From VXYL01 sp963665195 (GTDB lineage: Bacteria; Pseudomonadota; Gammaproteobacteria; Pseudomonadales; Azotimanducaceae), in assembly GCA_963665195.1 (NCBI GenBank), contig OY762070.1, forward strand, positions 248,001-312,000: a DNA stretch of 64,000 nt. Direction: 5' to 3'. Positions 1-8,064 of the stretch are shown here, one piece after another. The position numbers and the translations under genes were made by a program. Below the pieces are notes generated by a model. The model ran no database searches. It was not told where the DNA came from and saw nothing but the letters and a program-made list of their open reading frames with translations. Numbering within the stretch: position 1 is the stretch's first letter; each line of letters opens with the position of its first letter.

Positions 1-1
1 C

Positions 2-115
2 CTCGCCACGCGCTTCCCCGCGCCCCGGGCGCAGGCCATTCGGGATTCGTGCCTCGATGCGGACGCGCTCGACGCGACGCCCGTCCACGAGTTCATGGAC
101 CGGCTGGTGATCTGA
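2..115 (+). CDS. C-terminal end of an unidentified protein (partial)
   Basis: An open frame enters from the left edge and ends at a TGA at 113-115, giving 37 residues that finish FMDRLVI. The composition (acidic and aliphatic residues, no low complexity) looks like a genuine protein C-terminus. Too little is present to name a family. It faces the next gene tail to tail, with about 36 bases between the two stops. Confidence 0.4.
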   Translation, partial: LATRFPAPRAQAIRDSCLDADALDATPVHEFMDRLVI

Positions 116-151
116 ACCGGCCGAGCGCGGCGGCGAGGACTTCGCCGGGGC

Positions 152-919
152 TCAGGCCGCGATGCTCTCGATCACGTCGCCCTTGCGCTGCAGCACGGTA
201 ACGCCCTTTGCTAGGGCCGCGCGCTTGAGTTCGTCGTGAACATGGAAGGACGCCAGGCCGAAGCGCTGTTCGCGATCCGCGTATTCGGGATACAGGCGCC
301 GGAAGTTGACCGCCTTGCTGTCCAGCAGCCGCTGCAGGTCGTTCTCGTGCGCCTTGTACTTGACCTCCACCACGTACACGGCCCGCCCGTTGACCAGCAG
401 CAGGTCGAACTCGTCCTCGATCCCGTCGTGGCTGCGGGTGACGTTCTTGTCGATGAAGTCGAAGCGCACCCCGCCCAGCACCGGGTCGGCCTTGAGGCTG
501 TTGTAGTAGAACTCCTCCGCGGCCTGGTTGTTGCCGACGCCGCCGTACATCTGCGCCTCCCGGTCCAGCTTGTCCCACAGCCGGTTCAGTTTGTCGTCGG
601 GCTCTGCTTGTTGGGCCGCATTCCTTGCGAACTGGGCGTCGGTCTCCGCGAGCTGGGCGTCGGTCTTGGCCCGTCGGGTGTCGGCATCCGCCTGGTCGTG
701 CGCTGCCGCGATCCTGGCACCCAGGGCCTTCAGCTGGGCGTCGGTCTTTGCGAGCTGGGCGTCGATCTTGGCCTGTCGGGCATCGGCCTCGGCCTTTCGG
801 GCGTCGGCTTGGTCCTGGGCTGCCGCGATCCTGGCACCTAGGGCCTCCAGTTGGGCGTCGGTTCGGTCCTGGGCAGCGGCGAGTCTGGCGAGCATCGCGT
901 TCAGTTCGTCGGTGGTCAT
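152..919 (-). CDS. Coiled-coil protein with C-terminal PD-(D/E)XK-like nuclease domain
   Basis: 255 residues starting MTTDELNAML. Residues about 1-125 are a long coiled coil made of imperfect repeats of AQLAKTDAQL and ALGARIAAAQDQADA type. The C-terminal half carries EFDLLLVNG, then VYVVEVKYK, the D-(x)n-E-V-K arrangement of PD-(D/E)XK nuclease folds seen in DUF3782-type proteins. I chose the ATG at 917-919 because the frame upstream is an uninterrupted read-through of the neighbouring gene and has no protein-like character. The function is unproven. Proteins of this type are common beside mobile and defence genes, which fits the neighbourhood. A structural role for the coiled coil with a degenerate nuclease fold is also possible. 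Confidence 0.7.
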   Translation of the reverse strand: MTTDELNAMLARLAAAQDRTDAQLEALGARIAAAQDQADARKAEADARQAKIDAQLAKTDAQLKALGARIAAAHDQADADTRRAKTDAQLAETDAQFARNAAQQAEPDDKLNRLWDKLDREAQMYGGVGNNQAAEEFYYNSLKADPVLGGVRFDFIDKNVTRSHDGIEDEFDLLLVNGRAVYVVEVKYKAHENDLQRLLDSKAVNFRRLYPEYADREQRFGLASFHVHDELKRAALAKGVTVLQRKGDVIESIAA

Positions 920-999
920 GGCCAGCGGCCTGTTGGAGTTGCTGTTGCGGCCAGTATATCCGATGCCGTCGCCCCGAAGCCGGCATCGCCCTCGCGCCC

Positions 1000-3417
1000 T
1001 TACTTGAGGAAGCCAGCCTCCTCGCCTTCGCGGACTTCCTCTTCGCTCATGCCGAGCCAGTCCTGGAGCACTTCGGCGTTGTCCTCGCCGAGTTCCCGGG
1101 TGCGCCGGTAGCTCGGCGTCGGCTCGCCCTCGAAGCGGATGGGCAGCCGATCCGCGTACACCTTGCCGGCTACCGGATGCTCCTCGTCCAGTTCCATGAG
1201 GAAGCCGCTCTCGCGCAGCTGCGGGTCCCGCTCCCCCATGTCCGCCCCGGTCTGCACGACGCCGGCCGGCACCCCGGCGGCTTGGCAGCGCGCCATCACG
1301 TCCCCCGCGCTCAGGGTGCGCGTCCACTCGGCGATGCGATCGTCGAGGTCCTCGGCCGCTTGGCGCCCGGCAGCCGCCTCGAAGCGCGCCTCCTGGGCCC
1401 AGGCCGGATCGCCCATCAACTGCCTCAGCGCCTGCCACTGGGCATCCGTCATGCAGGCGATGGCCACCCACTGTTCGTCCGCCACATTCTCGCTCGGTGC
1501 GCCGGCGCACGGGTAGCAGTTGTGCGGCGCGGCGGCGTCGTAGGGCAGGCGATTGCCCAGCGGCGTCGCGGCGCGGCCGCTGGCGAAGTAGTCCAGCATG
1601 GTCGGCCCGGCCAGATTGACGCCGACCTCGAACTGCGACATGTCGATGCGCTGGCCGCGCCCGATCTGCCGCCGCGCCTCCAATCCGGCGAGGATGGCGA
1701 AGGCGCCGTGCAGCCCGGCGCAATGGTCGTTGTAGGAGAAGCCGATGCCGATGTCCTCGCGGCCCGGCACGCCGGTGAGGTAGGTGAGCCCGGACAGCGC
1801 GTGGATCGTCGGCGCGTAGGTGACGAAGTCCGACCACGGCCCGCCATCGCCCATGCCGGACATCTGCACGTAGATCACCTTCGGATTGGCCGCGCTCACC
1901 GCGTCGTAGCCGACGCCCCAGCGATCGAGCACGCCGACGGAGAAGTTGTCGATTACCACGTCGGCAGTCTCGCAGAGGCGCCGGCAGACGCTGCGGGCCT
2001 CATCGCGGGACATGTCGAGGGCGAGCGCCCGCTTGTTCCGGTTCCACATGATGTAGTAGACGCTGCCCGGCGCGTTGGGGCCGGCACGGGTGGCGGTGTT
2101 CACCTTCACCACGTCCGCGCCGAGGTCCGCGAGGATGCGGGTGGCGAACGGGCCGGCGAGGACATGCGTGAAATCCAGGATGCGCAGGCCGCGCAGCGGC
2201 AGCCTGTCGGCATCCCCGCATGGCGAAGGAGGGGAAGGCGGCGGCCCGGGTTCGTCCGCCGCGTCCGCCGCCGCATGGTCGATGCGCCAAGGCGTCGCGC
2301 TGAAGCGGTACGGCGCTCCGGTGCCCTCCACCTGGCGGCCGTCCACGGCGTAGGCGGCCCACCAGTCCCGCGCCGCAAGCTGCGGATTCTTGGCGACTTT
2401 GTCCACTGACAGGACCCAGCCGTACGGGGCATGGTGCGCCTGCGCGTCGAAGAAGATCTCCTCGACCTCGCGCGTTCCCACCCAATCGCGCAGCACCTGC
2501 ATGATGCGGCGGATGTAGTCGCGGCGGTGCTCCGGCTCCTGGTACTTGGGATCCAAGAGGTCCTGCTGCGCGTCGTTCTCGATCAGCCAGACCAGCTGGT
2601 TGTCGAAGGACGGCGTGGGCGTGACCATGATCGAGCCGCCCTTGGCGGGCATCACGACGTAGGCATTCGACCAGTGCAGGCTGCCGCGCCGCGTAAGCGA
2701 CGGGCCTTGCGCGTTCGGCATCCGGTCGTGGTACCAGTACCACATCAGCACATGCTCCAAGCACGAGGCGATGCACTCATGCACCGGCACATGGCCGCGC
2801 TGCCCGGCGCCGGTGCGGCGCTGGCGGTAGACCGCCGCCAGCACGGCGATGGCCGCATAGGCCCCGGAGAGCACGAAGTTGAGCTCGCCGAAAGTCTTGA
2901 GCGGCGGCGTGTCGACATCGCCCGTGGTGGCCACGGCGCCGCCGAGCGCCCCGGCCACGAGGTCCGGCGCCAGACAATCCCGCCACGGGCCGGTCGGGCC
3001 GAAGGAGGAAACGTCGATGACGATCAGCTCCGGTCGCCGGGCCACTGCCTCGTCGAGCTTCGCGGCAGCCTTCAAGGCACCATCGCAGGCGAGCACGACA
3101 TCGGCGCCTTCGACCAGTTCGGCAAGCGCCTCCTGTCCGTCCGACGCGCCCGGATCCACGGTGACGAAACGCCGGTTCGACGCGAAGAAGGCGTGCCAAA
3201 GCGAGCCCCCATCGCCGCCTTCGAGATGCGGCCCGCGCCGGCGCAGCGGGTCTCCCCCCGGCGGTTCCGGGCGTACCACCCGAGCGCCCATGTCTGCGAG
3301 GAGCTTTGCGCCGTAGATGGCGCGGTCGTCGGTGAGGTCGAGTACGGTCAATGCGCCCAGGGCGCTAGGATGCGTCGGCAAAGCTGTTCGCTCCGGGCGG
3401 CGGTTCGCGCCGATCAT
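1000..3417 (-). CDS. Double-domain CaiB/BaiF (family III) CoA-transferase
   Basis: 805 residues, about twice the usual length of 380-430, because two family III CoA-transferase domains are fused. Domain 1 (about residues 25-390) begins LTVLDLTDDRAIYGAKLLAD. Domain 2 (about 405-805) begins LRILDFTHVLAGPFATRILA. Such enzymes move CoA between acids through an aspartyl-CoA thioester intermediate. Domain 2 keeps the expected catalytic aspartate in GQRIDMSQFE. The matching place in domain 1 reads RGHVPVHECI, with no aspartate, so domain 1 is probably structural or binds substrate. No acyl-CoA partner gene lies next to it and the substrate is unknown. The start ATG (complement of 3415-3417) is the first in frame. 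Confidence 0.88.
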   Translation of the reverse strand: MIGANRRPERTALPTHPSALGALTVLDLTDDRAIYGAKLLADMGARVVRPEPPGGDPLRRRGPHLEGGDGGSLWHAFFASNRRFVTVDPGASDGQEALAELVEGADVVLACDGALKAAAKLDEAVARRPELIVIDVSSFGPTGPWRDCLAPDLVAGALGGAVATTGDVDTPPLKTFGELNFVLSGAYAAIAVLAAVYRQRRTGAGQRGHVPVHECIASCLEHVLMWYWYHDRMPNAQGPSLTRRGSLHWSNAYVVMPAKGGSIMVTPTPSFDNQLVWLIENDAQQDLLDPKYQEPEHRRDYIRRIMQVLRDWVGTREVEEIFFDAQAHHAPYGWVLSVDKVAKNPQLAARDWWAAYAVDGRQVEGTGAPYRFSATPWRIDHAAADAADEPGPPPSPPSPCGDADRLPLRGLRILDFTHVLAGPFATRILADLGADVVKVNTATRAGPNAPGSVYYIMWNRNKRALALDMSRDEARSVCRRLCETADVVIDNFSVGVLDRWGVGYDAVSAANPKVIYVQMSGMGDGGPWSDFVTYAPTIHALSGLTYLTGVPGREDIGIGFSYNDHCAGLHGAFAILAGLEARRQIGRGQRIDMSQFEVGVNLAGPTMLDYFASGRAATPLGNRLPYDAAAPHNCYPCAGAPSENVADEQWVAIACMTDAQWQALRQLMGDPAWAQEARFEAAAGRQAAEDLDDRIAEWTRTLSAGDVMARCQAAGVPAGVVQTGADMGERDPQLRESGFLMELDEEHPVAGKVYADRLPIRFEGEPTPSYRRTRELGEDNAEVLQDWLGMSEEEVREGEEAGFLK

Positions 3418-3495
3418 AGCTCAGGGGGCGCCTCAGGCAGCGTTCGCCATGTCCTTGAGCTACGCTAAGCCGTATGCTGCCTCGGACGCCCGACC

Positions 3496-4131
3496 GTGCC
3501 ACCCCCACAGCCCAGCGTATTCCACATCGTCCATGTCGACCGCCTACCGTCGATCATCGCCGACGACTGCTTGTGGTGCGATGCCGAGGTGCAGCGCCAC
3601 CCTCGGCTGGGTACGACCATTGGCATGTCGAGCATCAAGGAGCGTCGCTCGCGCAAGCAACTCCGGAGTCGCCCGGGGCTGTTCGTTGGCGACTGCGTCC
3701 CGTTCTACTTCTGCCCGCGCTCGGTGATGCTCTACGTGATCTACAAGCGCAATCACCCGGAACTGAACTACCGCGGTGGCCAGGGGCCCATTGTTCACCT
3801 GCAAGCCGACCTGCACGCAGCTGTCGCTTGGGCCGATCAGCACGACCGTGCATGGGCCTTCACGGACGCCAATGCTGCGGCCGGATATGCCCCGTACTAC
3901 TGCGACCTGGCCCGCCTCGACGAGATCGATTGGAGGGCGGTAGCGGCAAGGGACTGGCAGGCCTGCCGAGATGAGAAGCAAGCCGAGTTCTTGGTGGAGC
4001 ACTCCTTCCCATGGTCGCTTGTCCAGCATGTCGGTGTCCACTCCGACACGATTCGGCGACAGGTGCTTGAGGTCCTGCACGGCGCCAATCACCAACCCTC
4101 AGTCCGTCGCGAGGCTCGATGGTACTATTGA
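3496..4131 (+). CDS. darT: DarT DNA ADP-ribosyltransferase toxin
   Basis: 211 residues from a GTG start at 3496. DarT toxins use NAD+ to ADP-ribosylate thymidine on single-stranded DNA and so block replication. Family features visible are the N-terminal VFHIVHVDRLPSII, the hallmark block VPFYFCPRSVMLY, and the C-terminal KQAEFLVEHSFPW, which holds the expected catalytic glutamate. Length matches the family (about 200-220). It is followed 16 bases later by darG, the usual toxin-first order. It diverges from the CoA-transferase across a 78-base gap. The GTG start is inferred; no better upstream ATG exists in this frame. Confidence 0.92.
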   Translation: MPPPQPSVFHIVHVDRLPSIIADDCLWCDAEVQRHPRLGTTIGMSSIKERRSRKQLRSRPGLFVGDCVPFYFCPRSVMLYVIYKRNHPELNYRGGQGPIVHLQADLHAAVAWADQHDRAWAFTDANAAAGYAPYYCDLARLDEIDWRAVAARDWQACRDEKQAEFLVEHSFPWSLVQHVGVHSDTIRRQVLEVLHGANHQPSVRREARWYY

Positions 4132-4147
4132 CGCAAGCGGGGAGGCC

Positions 4148-5203
4148 ATGATCCGTTTCACGACTGGCGACATTCTTGCCGAGGATGTTCAGGCCTTGGT
4201 CAACACGGTGAATTGCGTGGGGGTCATGGGGCGCGGCATCGCGCTCCAGTTCAAGAAGGCGTTCCCCGAGAACTTCCGAGCCTATTCGAGGGCTTGCGAG
4301 CGTGGCGAAGTGCAGCCCGGCCGCGTGTTCGCGTTCGAAACCGGCGAGTTGACGAACCCCCGCTACATCCTCAACTTCCCCACGAAGCGCCATTGGCGAG
4401 CCAAGAGCCGCATTGAGGACATCAAGGCTGGCCTAGCCTCGCTGGCGGAGTTGATCCAGGCCCGCGGAATCGACTCCATAGCTGTGCCCCCCCTTGGCTC
4501 AGGTCTAGGGGGCTTGGATTGGCTCACCGTCCGCCCGCTGATCGAGCAAGCTCTGTCGGCCGTGGAAGAGGTGGACATCGTCGTGTTCGAGCCGCTCGGG
4601 GCCCCGGAGGCCAAGAGCATGGTGCGTAGTCGCAATGCACCGCAGATGACCCCGGGGAGGGCTGCGCTTGTCGAGTTGATGAACCGCTACCTGAACGGTT
4701 TGCTGGACCCTTTCGTCACGTTGCTGGAAGTCCACAAGCTGATGTACTTCATGCAGGAGGCGGGCGAGCCGCTGCGACTGGAGTTCGCCAAGGGACCCTA
4801 TGGCCCGTATGCGGAGAACCTGCGCCATGTCCTCAACGAGGTCGAGGGGCACTTTCTCTTTGGGTATGCCGACGGGGGGGACGCACCGGACAAGCCACTG
4901 GAGCTTCTCCCCGGGGCTGTGGATGCAGCCGTAGCGGTGCTCGACAAGTGCCCGGATTCACGCTCCCGCCTCGAGCGGGTGGCGACGCTCGTTGGGGGCT
5001 TCGAGTCCTCGTTCGGCTTGGAGCTGCTGTCGACGGTCCACTGGGTGCTGGAGAACCATGCGCCGGCATCCCGAGAAGATTGTCGCACGCAGGTCTACGG
5101 CTGGAACGAGCGCAAGAAGCGGTTTGCGCCAGCACAGGTCGACCTCGCGGTGGATGTGCTGACGGCGAAGGGCTGGTGCAGTGTGGCCGGCTGGGGCGAC
5201 TGA
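4148..5203 (+). CDS. darG: DarG macrodomain antitoxin
   Basis: 351 residues. DarG removes ADP-ribose from thymidine with its macrodomain and also binds DarT through its C-terminal part. The macrodomain (about residues 1-155) shows MIRFTTGDIL, NTVNCVGVMGRGIALQFKK and VPPLGSGLGGL, the ADP-ribose-binding loops. The C-terminal region (about 165-351) starts TPGRAALVELMNRYL and contains KLMYFMQEAGEPLRLEF. The start ATG at 4148 follows a good ribosome site (GGGGAGG) and sits 16 bases after darT. Length fits full-length DarG, so the module appears intact. Confidence 0.92.
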   Translation: MIRFTTGDILAEDVQALVNTVNCVGVMGRGIALQFKKAFPENFRAYSRACERGEVQPGRVFAFETGELTNPRYILNFPTKRHWRAKSRIEDIKAGLASLAELIQARGIDSIAVPPLGSGLGGLDWLTVRPLIEQALSAVEEVDIVVFEPLGAPEAKSMVRSRNAPQMTPGRAALVELMNRYLNGLLDPFVTLLEVHKLMYFMQEAGEPLRLEFAKGPYGPYAENLRHVLNEVEGHFLFGYADGGDAPDKPLELLPGAVDAAVAVLDKCPDSRSRLERVATLVGGFESSFGLELLSTVHWVLENHAPASREDCRTQVYGWNERKKRFAPAQVDLAVDVLTAKGWCSVAGWGD

Positions 5204-5364
5204 GGCGCCGCCTTCGCCCTTGCGAACCCGTCCTTGAACTGCCCGAGACTACGGCGGCGGCTCGGATCGGCGGCATCAAGGCGCGATGCTGCACTACAAT
5301 GGCCAACCAATGCGGCCATAGTGCGCCGCGTGGGCCCGCGGCTAGGCAAGTCAAGGATGCAACC

Positions 5365-6576
5365 ATGAGCGATTCTCCGTCCGTCCGGCTGATCTTCGCG
5401 GCCGGGGCCGTTGCCATCTGCACGTTCGCCGCCGGGCCGCAGCCGGCTCTGGCCGCCACGGCCCAGAGCGCTGACGATGGCATCCCGTCGTTCGGCATCC
5501 GCTACCGCTACGAGCAGGTGGATCAAGCGGACATCGAGCGCGACGGCAAGGCATCCACCGCTCGCGCCCGCCTCACCTGGGAGAAGGCGCTCGCCGACCC
5601 TTGGAGCATGGGCATCGAGGCCGACTACGCCTTCGTCGCGGGCGTGGAGAACTTCAACTCCACCACCAATGGCAAGACGGGCTTCCCCGTCATCGCGGAC
5701 CCCCAAGGTTTCGACCTCAACCAGGCCTATCTCCGGTACCAGCGCGAGGGCACCACGCTCACCTTCGGGCGCCAGCGCATCAACCACGGCTCGCAGCGCA
5801 TGGTGGGCGGCGTCGCCTTCCGCCAGAACGAGCAGACCTACGATGGCGTGCGCGTGCAGAGCAGTGTCGCGGCGCTGGCCGTGGACTACGCCTACATCCA
5901 CAACGTGAACCGCATCTTCGGCCCCGACGACGGCGCCCAGCCCGGCGACTGGTTCGGCAACTCGCACATCCTGCGCGCCACCTTCCAACCCGCAGACGGC
6001 CACAGCCTGGCCGCCTTCGGCTACCTGTTGGACTTCGAGAACGCCAACGGTCCCGGCTTCTCCAACGCCACCTACGGCATGGACTACGAGGCCGTGATCG
6101 ACAGCTTCACCCTGAACGCCGCCATCGCCCGGCAGTCCGACTGGGGCGACAACCCCGTCTCCTACGACGCCCTCTACAGCCTCCTGCAAGGCACGCTCAC
6201 GGCCGAGTCCGTGACCGCGACGGTGGCCATCGAGACCCTCGGCAGCGACGAAGGCCGGTTCTCCTTCCGCACTCCGCTCGGCACCCTGCACAAGTTCCAG
6301 GGCTGGACCGACAAGTTCCTCGTGCCGCCGCCGAACGGCGTGCAGGACCGTTGGGCGAGCGTCTCCACGAGGGTAGGGCGGGGCAAGCTGGCGCTCGCCT
6401 ACCACGACTTCCGCGCGGACCAGGGCGGCGCGCACTACGGCTCCGAGATCGGCGTGGCGCTCGACTACCCGCTGCGGGAGAAGACGGCCCTGACGCTGAA
6501 GGTGGCGAGCTACAGCGCCGACGAGTACGCGGCGGATACCACGAAGTTCTGGGTGATGGTGGACTGGCGGATGTAG
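5365..6576 (+). CDS. Outer-membrane porin, alginate-export-like beta-barrel
   Basis: 403 residues. A signal peptide (core LIFAAGAVAICTFAAG, probable cleavage after ALA) is followed by alternating amphipathic strands such as FGIRYRYEQVD, LTFGRQRINHGSQR and VDYAYIHNVNRIFG, and by a C-terminal strand KFWVMVDWRM ending in Trp-Arg-Met. The pattern (FGRQRI, then the YIHNVNRI block) resembles alginate-export or phosphate-selective porins. The substrate cannot be told. A TACAAT hexamer lies at 5294-5299, about 66 bases upstream, but without a convincing -35. The last coding bases recur in degenerate form twice downstream, at about 7701 and 8955. Confidence 0.8.
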   Translation: MSDSPSVRLIFAAGAVAICTFAAGPQPALAATAQSADDGIPSFGIRYRYEQVDQADIERDGKASTARARLTWEKALADPWSMGIEADYAFVAGVENFNSTTNGKTGFPVIADPQGFDLNQAYLRYQREGTTLTFGRQRINHGSQRMVGGVAFRQNEQTYDGVRVQSSVAALAVDYAYIHNVNRIFGPDDGAQPGDWFGNSHILRATFQPADGHSLAAFGYLLDFENANGPGFSNATYGMDYEAVIDSFTLNAAIARQSDWGDNPVSYDALYSLLQGTLTAESVTATVAIETLGSDEGRFSFRTPLGTLHKFQGWTDKFLVPPPNGVQDRWASVSTRVGRGKLALAYHDFRADQGGAHYGSEIGVALDYPLREKTALTLKVASYSADEYAADTTKFWVMVDWRM

Positions 6577-6611
6577 GGTGGGCCAAACGGTTCTTTCTCC
6601 GACGGAACGAC

Positions 6612-7253
6612 ATGATGCGCGAGCGACAGGCGGCTCAGCTTTCCGCGGCCTTCATCCTGAAGGCCCGCCGGGCTGTCGGCTTGGTGCGGCTCCTGAAGCT
6701 GGTGTACTTGGCCGAACGGGAGGCGATGAGGCGGTCCGGCTTCCCCATCGTCCTGGACGACATCTATGCGATGGAAGCCGGCATGGTGCTGTCGCGGACG
6801 TTCGACTTGATGAAGGCTAAAGCTGGCACGCCGACGACGGGCGAATGGGCGCAGTTCATCGCACCTCCTTCGCATCGCGGCATTGATGTTCGCCGTGGCG
6901 TCGGCGCGAGACTACTCGACGCCTTGGGTCCGGCCGACCTTGATGTGGTCGAGGATGTCTGGGTGGGACACGGCGCCAAGAGCGCGGACGAACTTGTGCA
7001 TGAAGTCCACCACAAGCTCGATGAGTGGGTGGAGTTCTGGGAATGCCCGAACCGCCGCAGCAGGGCGGTTCATGTCCCCTACGACAGGCTATTCGAGATC
7101 ATCCGCGGCGGCGCGGGAGTGGACGCGGACCGGCGGGAGACCCCGCCCGCGCCCGACTTCATCGCCCATCTCCTGTCGATCCCCAATGTCGGGCAGGACG
7201 ACGACTTTCGACGCAATGCCTTTCCGCCGCGCGAGGTTGATCTCGGACGATGA
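6612..7253 (+). CDS. Panacea (DUF4065-type) antitoxin with VapC-neutralising-like tail
   Basis: 213 residues. The N-terminal part reads as a Panacea/SocA-like domain: VGLVRLLKLVYLAEREAMRRSG, split here as VGLVRLLKLVYLA then EREAMRR, and then DDIYAMEAGMVLSRTFDLM. Panacea domains are antitoxin modules paired with many unrelated toxins. The last 35 residues (FIAHLLSIPNVGQDDDF, then PPREVDL) look like the extended toxin-wrapping tail of VapB-type antitoxins. Its stop overlaps the start of the PIN toxin (ATGA, 7250-7253), so the two are co-translated. Starts at 6612 or 6615 are equally possible. A deleted copy of this gene lies at 9033-9245. Confidence 0.8.
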   Translation: MMRERQAAQLSAAFILKARRAVGLVRLLKLVYLAEREAMRRSGFPIVLDDIYAMEAGMVLSRTFDLMKAKAGTPTTGEWAQFIAPPSHRGIDVRRGVGARLLDALGPADLDVVEDVWVGHGAKSADELVHEVHHKLDEWVEFWECPNRRSRAVHVPYDRLFEIIRGGAGVDADRRETPPAPDFIAHLLSIPNVGQDDDFRRNAFPPREVDLGR

Positions 7254-7669
7254 GCTTCCTACTCGATACCAACGTCCTGTCCGAGTTCCGCAAGCGTGAC
7301 CGCGCGAACCCGGCGGCAGTGGCATGGTTGCACGCACGACAGCCGAACGAGTTGTATGTCAGCGTGCTCACGTTGGGCGAATTGCGGCGCGGGGTCGAGC
7401 AGGTCAGGCACCGCGGGGACACCGTCGCAGCTAGGTCGCTGGAAGAGTGGCTGGACGCAACCGCCTCGAGTTTCGCGGGGCACATTGTCGGCGTTGACAT
7501 GGCCATCGCTGATCGCTGGGGGCGACTGGGTGTGCCGGACCCCATCCCCGCCATCGACGGGCTGATTGCCGCCACGGCCATCGAAAAGGACCTCACTGTA
7601 GCGACGCGCAACACCAAGGACTTCGCGAGAACGGGGGCTCGTTGCGCAAACCCGTTCGAGGGGGCTTGA
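7250..7669 (+). CDS. vapC: VapC-family PIN-domain ribonuclease toxin
   Basis: 139 residues, normal for FitB/VapC-type PIN toxins. Acidic residues for metal binding are present in order: Asp in FLLDTNVLSEF, Glu in TLGELRRG, Asp in PAIDGLIAATA, and Asp in ATRNTKDFA. These enzymes cleave RNA, often tRNA, when not held by their antitoxin. The ATG overlaps the Panacea stop by four bases. The usual small AbrB or ribbon-helix-helix VapB partner is absent; the Panacea protein takes its place. The PIN catalytic set is complete, so the toxin is probably active. Confidence 0.9.
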   Translation: MSFLLDTNVLSEFRKRDRANPAAVAWLHARQPNELYVSVLTLGELRRGVEQVRHRGDTVAARSLEEWLDATASSFAGHIVGVDMAIADRWGRLGVPDPIPAIDGLIAATAIEKDLTVATRNTKDFARTGARCANPFEGA

Positions 7670-8064
7670 CACTGCCTGCTTAGCCAACCCAAGCGGGACC
7701 TGGTGGACTGCTGGCGGATGTAGAGTCACCGGACGAGGCACGAACGTCGTGTGAGGCGTCCGCCGTCGGTACTTTCGGAGACTGCCGTGACATACATGCG
7801 GCACGACCTGGGGCAGGTGAAGGGCTGCGTCGTGTTGGTGACGCTCCGTGGCAGCGCCGCGAACTGTGCGGCTGATGGACGGGCCGAGGGCCCCCGAACG
7901 GGCTGAAGGCTTAGGCTGCGCGGGCAACCGTGGCCTGGACGGCAGGGGAGCCTGTGGGCGGCAAGGGCGGCGGGCACCGGTCTGACTTGTCGCCGGAAGT
8001 GGATGTCTATGAGCCATTGCGCTTGTGGCGCGCGGCGACTCACTGTGCGGGAAGAAGTGCTCTG
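7670..8064. other. Intergenic region with a second degenerate copy of the porin 3' end
   Basis: About 395 bases without a supportable gene. At about 7701-7722 it contains GGTGGACTGCTGGCGGATG followed by TAG, nearly the same as the last bases of the porin gene (6557-6576), with two extra bases inside. Short open frames on the minus strand have no recognisable family. No AbiEii-type nucleotidyltransferase, the expected partner of the next gene, can be read here. Confidence 0.5.

Noticed and set aside
152..1837. 561-codon version of the coiled-coil nuclease-like gene
   Set aside because: The extra N-terminal part is antisense-frame sequence overlapping the CoA-transferase; the coiled coil starts cleanly at the ATG at 917-919.
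5095..6435. 446-codon minus-strand frame
   Set aside because: Antisense of the porin gene; the porin has a signal peptide, barrel pattern and proper C-terminal strand.
7726..8043. 105-codon minus-strand frame as a possible AbiEii toxin
   Set aside because: No nucleotidyltransferase motif; Arg/Pro/Ser-rich and shorter than any AbiEii.
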